Below are positions 61,944 through 64,000 of a DNA stretch of 64,000 bases, in pieces. Position numbers and translations under genes: made by a program. A model generated the notes under the pieces. That model made no database searches. It was not told the DNA's origin and worked only from the letters and a program-made list of their open reading frames with translations. Within the stretch, counting starts at the first letter, position 1, and every line of letters begins with the position of its first letter. The DNA is taken from contig CAZQLD010000004.1 in assembly GCA_964594115.1 (NCBI GenBank), forward strand, positions 1-64,000, in the 5' to 3' direction. The DNA comes from MFWN01 sp964594115 (GTDB taxonomy: Archaea > Nanobdellota > Nanobdellia > Pacearchaeales > GW2011-AR1).

Positions 61944-62498
61944 TTAAAACGAAGCTTCTTTGAAATCTTGTAATTTCAATTTTACTTTTTTATCACAAAC
62001 ACTTAAAATATGATCTGACATAGAAAATTTGGTATTTTTGTCTCTAAAATAATATAATATAACTTTCACTTTATCTTTTTTTCGTATATCTTTTATTGCT
62101 GGAACAAAATCTGTGTCACATGCAACTAGAATAAAGTTTTTTATATTTTCATTAGCCTTTCTTACTAAGTCTATACTTAACAATACATCTACCCCTTTTT
62201 GAGTGTATTTGTTATCTATCATCTGGCACCTTCCTTCCCTTACCTTTACTTTTGCTTTTCTAAGCTTAGAAGTAAACTTATCATAACCTGCTTTTCTTTT
62301 TGTTTGTTCTTCTGTTGGGGGCGTTCCTTGAAATGGGGGGCAGTTGTAATAGAAGATTTCCTTACAAAAAAGAGTTTCCTTATTAGCCAAACTTTCAGCA
62401 AATTTTTTAATACTAAATTTAAGATGCTTTCCTTTGCCTAAGAATTTAGAAACCAAAGAAAGATAGGCTCCATCAATAAATACAATACAATCATCCAT
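61944..62498 (-). CDS. NYN-domain RNase-like protein (LabA/DUF88), 184 aa
   Basis: PIN-like nuclease fold: CIVFIDGAYLSL (first Asp, residue 8), QKGVDVLLSIDLVR (Asp pair) and FILVACDTDFVPAIKDI (the D-x-D-F site). All metal-binding positions of NYN nucleases are kept, so it probably cuts RNA. ATG 62498 is chosen: the longer start at 62540 would force translation through the stable hairpin (62512-62533), which instead lies in the leader. Confidence 0.82.
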   Translation of the reverse strand: MDDCIVFIDGAYLSLVSKFLGKGKHLKFSIKKFAESLANKETLFCKEIFYYNCPPFQGTPPTEEQTKRKAGYDKFTSKLRKAKVKVREGRCQMIDNKYTQKGVDVLLSIDLVRKANENIKNFILVACDTDFVPAIKDIRKKDKVKVILYYFRDKNTKFSMSDHILSVCDKKVKLKLQDFKEASF

Positions 62499-62511
62499 TT
62501 TAAAAAAACAA

Positions 62512-62533
62512 CTAGTGACCCGAAGATCACTAG
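62512..62533 (-). promoter_or_regulatory. Stable UUCG hairpin in the leader of the NYN gene
   Basis: On the minus strand, CTAGTGATC-TTCG-GGTCACTAG forms a 9-bp stem (one T-G wobble) closed by a C(UUCG)G tetraloop, which is among the most stable RNA tetraloops. It ends 14 bases before the NYN ATG and could control translation or be a cleavage target of the NYN protein itself. Confidence 0.6.
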
Positions 62534-62540
62534 CGATCAT

Positions 62541-62768
62541 GTTATTAATATTAGTCTTTAAACTTATTTAAAACTATCGGTTTGGGATATCCAAGCTCCG
62601 AACTCTTGTGACACATGCCCCTGCCGAAATCTTAACCTAAGGTTCAGGTTAGGTCTGATAAGGATTTTTAGATGAGATTTAGTATATGGGATATATTTTG
62701 TATATTTTTTGAGAATAACTGGTTTGCAAAAACATTAAGTTTTTAATTAGCATCTTGTTTTTTTTATT
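62541..62768. other. Intergenic region between NYN and EEP genes
   Basis: About 230 bases. It contains the minus-strand TATA box of the NYN gene (gttttaaataag), an inverted repeat TAACCT-aaggttc-AGGTTA near 62633-62651 and TATA-like sequences before the EEP gene. A 24-codon frame at 62692 is not credible. No RNA gene recognised. Confidence 0.5.
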
Positions 62769-63503
62769 ATGAGAGTAGCAATTTATAATCAGATGTTTGG
62801 ACTAAATGGAAAAAGTTTTTGGGCAAATTTAATAGGACATTGGGCAGTTCATTATCAACCAAATCCAAAAAAGATTTGGAAAAGAGCCAATATCCAAAGA
62901 ACTATTGAAACTATAATAAAATCAAATGCAGATATTATAGGAATTGTGGAAGTTTTAGAAGGTCAAGAAGAAGAATTAAAAAAAGGTTTAAGAAAAAAAG
63001 GTTATGATTATTTTTATATTGGTAAAGGACATAAAACAAAATATAGTCAGCTTAGAGTTCAAGAATTAGTAGCTTCAAAAATTAAAGGGGAACAAAAAGA
63101 GACAGGAAAATGGCCTGTAGAACATAGGCTTGGGGGTGGAGGAGGGTTCGTCCATATTTATTATCCTAAACAGAAATTTCATTTACTATTAGCTCATCTT
63201 GGTTTAAGTTCTAGAATGTATCATTTAGAGCAGATTAATTTTTTACGAGACTATACAAGAAGATTAGATGGTAGAAAGATTATTTTGGGTGATTTTAATT
63301 TGCCATATCAAAATTTAAAACCTCATCTCCCAAATTTTGATTTAATTTCAGAGGAGATTAAAACCTGCAGTACTACTCCTATTATGAGATGGTTTTACAA
63401 TAAAGATGTAGACCATATTTTAGTAAAGGGTTTTAGCCCTATTAAATGTAAAATAATAGAAGGAACATCAGACCATAAACTTATTTATGCTGATTTAAAA
63501 TAA
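62769..63503 (+). CDS. Endonuclease/exonuclease/phosphatase-family protein, 244 aa
   Basis: EEP fold: opening AIYNQMFG (Asn), IIGIVEVLEG (metal Glu), LLAHLGLSS (His), KIILGDFNLP (Asp and Asn), KDVDHILVKG and the final EGTSDHKLIYADL (Asp-His). All catalytic positions are present. Targets in this family range from DNA (AP sites) to phospholipids and inositol phosphates, so the substrate is open. No signal peptide is seen. Not in an obvious operon. Confidence 0.85.
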   Translation: MRVAIYNQMFGLNGKSFWANLIGHWAVHYQPNPKKIWKRANIQRTIETIIKSNADIIGIVEVLEGQEEELKKGLRKKGYDYFYIGKGHKTKYSQLRVQELVASKIKGEQKETGKWPVEHRLGGGGGFVHIYYPKQKFHLLLAHLGLSSRMYHLEQINFLRDYTRRLDGRKIILGDFNLPYQNLKPHLPNFDLISEEIKTCSTTPIMRWFYNKDVDHILVKGFSPIKCKIIEGTSDHKLIYADLK

Positions 63504-63588
63504 AACCGCATAGGAAATCTTGTTCTATAAACCAACAAAAAACCAAGGAAAGAAAAATCAGAACCTCGCAGTGGCAAAGATTAAACCC

Positions 63589-63616
63589 AAGAGGAATTTT
63601 TCTTTTTATTCCTCTT
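63589..63616 (+). terminator. Hairpin terminator-like repeat after the EEP gene
   Basis: AAGAGGAAT (63589-63597) and ATTCCTCTT (63608-63616) are exact complements around a T-rich loop. Sits about 90 bases after the EEP stop and about 70 before the toxin-antitoxin pair, so it may isolate the two. Confidence 0.5.
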
Positions 63617-63688
63617 CTCACAACCACCTTAACATAGGCATAACTTCTTAACCGAAAGGTTTAATAAGGTTAAATAACATTATTTAGT

Positions 63689-63904
63689 ATGGTACTTAAA
63701 ACATTTAATTTGAATGAAGAGACTTATAGAAAATTCTCTGAATTTTGCAGAGAAAACGGGATAAGTATGAGTAAACAAGTAGATATATTCATCAGAGCAC
63801 AGCTTGAAGAGAAACCAAAAGTCAGAGAAGAGTATTTGAGAAAACTTGAAGCAATAAGGAAAGGAAGATTTATTAAAGTTAAGAATGTAAATGATATATT
63901 ATGA
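63689..63904 (+). CDS. RHH-type antitoxin, 71 aa
   Basis: MVLKTFNLNEETYRKFSEFC shows the strand and first helix of an RHH protein, then a Gly turn and a second helix (ISMSKQVDIFIRAQL). The tail (LRKLEAIRKGRFIKVKNVNDIL) is the toxin-wrapping part, as in RelB-like antitoxins. It overlaps the next gene by four bases (ATGA), the standard antitoxin-toxin arrangement. TTAACC-GAAA-GGTTTA near 63650-63665 may be part of the operator region. Confidence 0.8.
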   Translation: MVLKTFNLNEETYRKFSEFCRENGISMSKQVDIFIRAQLEEKPKVREEYLRKLEAIRKGRFIKVKNVNDIL

Positions 63905-64000
63905 TTTATGAACTGGAAATAAGCCAAAAGCTTCAAAGAGTTTTTGATAAAATTAAAAAGAAGGATAAGATTCAAGCAGAAATTTTAAAAAGAAAAATTA
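63901..64000 (+). CDS. RelE/ParE-type toxin, cut by the window end
   Basis: Only 33 codons are visible: MIYELEISQKLQRVFDKIKK and on. The pattern (a short strand MIYELEIS, then a long helix with RVFDKIKKKD) is typical of the RelE fold start, which cleaves mRNA in the ribosome. The 4-base overlap with the RHH gene supports a toxin-antitoxin module. The rest lies beyond the window. Confidence 0.7.
   Translation, partial: MIYELEISQKLQRVFDKIKKKDKIQAEILKRKI

Noticed and set aside
1..64000. CRISPR array or cas genes
   Set aside because: No regularly spaced repeats and no Cas motifs were seen anywhere in the window.
1..64000. rRNA, SRP RNA or RNase P RNA
   Set aside because: No GC-rich conserved stretches of the kind expected in this AT-rich genome; only the two tRNA genes stand out.

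Overview
The window is about 64 kb of AT-rich archaeal DNA, most consistent with a DPANN archaeon of the Woesearchaeota/Pacearchaeota type. The archaeal assignment rests on EF-1 alpha, an archaeal ThrRS with its own editing domain, archaeal DnaG, an M29 aminopeptidase, Elp3, class III (KKGQAAMEF-type) pilin signal peptides, TATA boxes about 25 nt before many starts with leaderless genes, and two tRNA genes with introns at the 37/38 position. The DPANN assignment is inferred from the trimmed core enzymes, very tight gene packing (including convergent genes sharing one TTAR stop tetranucleotide), symbiont-style secreted functions and many short unrecognised proteins. A 100-N assembly gap lies at 34295-34394.

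Layout. 0-2 kb: ABC exporter and an acidic micropeptide. 2.2-3.1 kb: an 809-bp insertion with 15-bp terminal inverted repeats and a 9-bp target duplication, carrying a small gene but no transposase. 3.2-8.6 kb: an accessory island with a caspase-like protein plus RHH regulator, then two units driven by almost identical promoters: a protein with four repeated DNA-binding-like modules, an HTH protein, a GHKL ATPase, and a separate helical protein. This is the best candidate in the window for an undescribed system. 8.6-14.5 kb: MNT-HEPN protein, small membrane peptides, TIM-barrel protein and two large unknowns. 14.5-25.4 kb: GluRS without its C-terminal barrels, pilins, Elp3 next to a Trm9-like methyltransferase, an orphan Clp N-domain protein, a membrane serpin, a probable cyclodipeptide synthase with a membrane tail, ThrRS and an anchored GH24 lysozyme. 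25.4-30.6 kb: pilin and VWA surface cluster. 30.7-32.8 kb: CBS protein, aminopeptidase, PC4-like protein and intron-containing tRNA-Ser(GCU).

32.8-39 kb, between the two tRNA genes: a bacterial-type DnaG primase with CHC2 zinc finger, an RNase H-fold exonuclease broken by the gap, and unknown proteins, which looks like an acquired replication module; then an unusual initiator tRNA. 39-47.4 kb: RNase HII, PH-domain protein, an SMC with a Rad50-like zinc hook at its exact centre, paralogous small proteins, an S-layer-like protein, an RHH regulator with a 20-bp palindrome in its promoter, and endonuclease IV. 47.4-53.4 kb: a giant membrane-anchored subtilase. 53.6-64 kb: an LspA fragment, archaeal DnaG, anaerobic NrdD/NrdG, a Tat substrate, EF-1 alpha, SdpI-like protein, an NYN nuclease with a UUCG hairpin leader, an EEP hydrolase and the start of an RHH-RelE toxin-antitoxin pair.

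Taken together the genes describe an anaerobic cell (NrdDG) with an elaborate surface (pilins, VWA, S-layer-like protein, subtilase, serpin, lysozyme) of the kind expected of a host-associated or bacterium-interacting archaeon. All functional statements are from reading the translated sequences; no database search was run.
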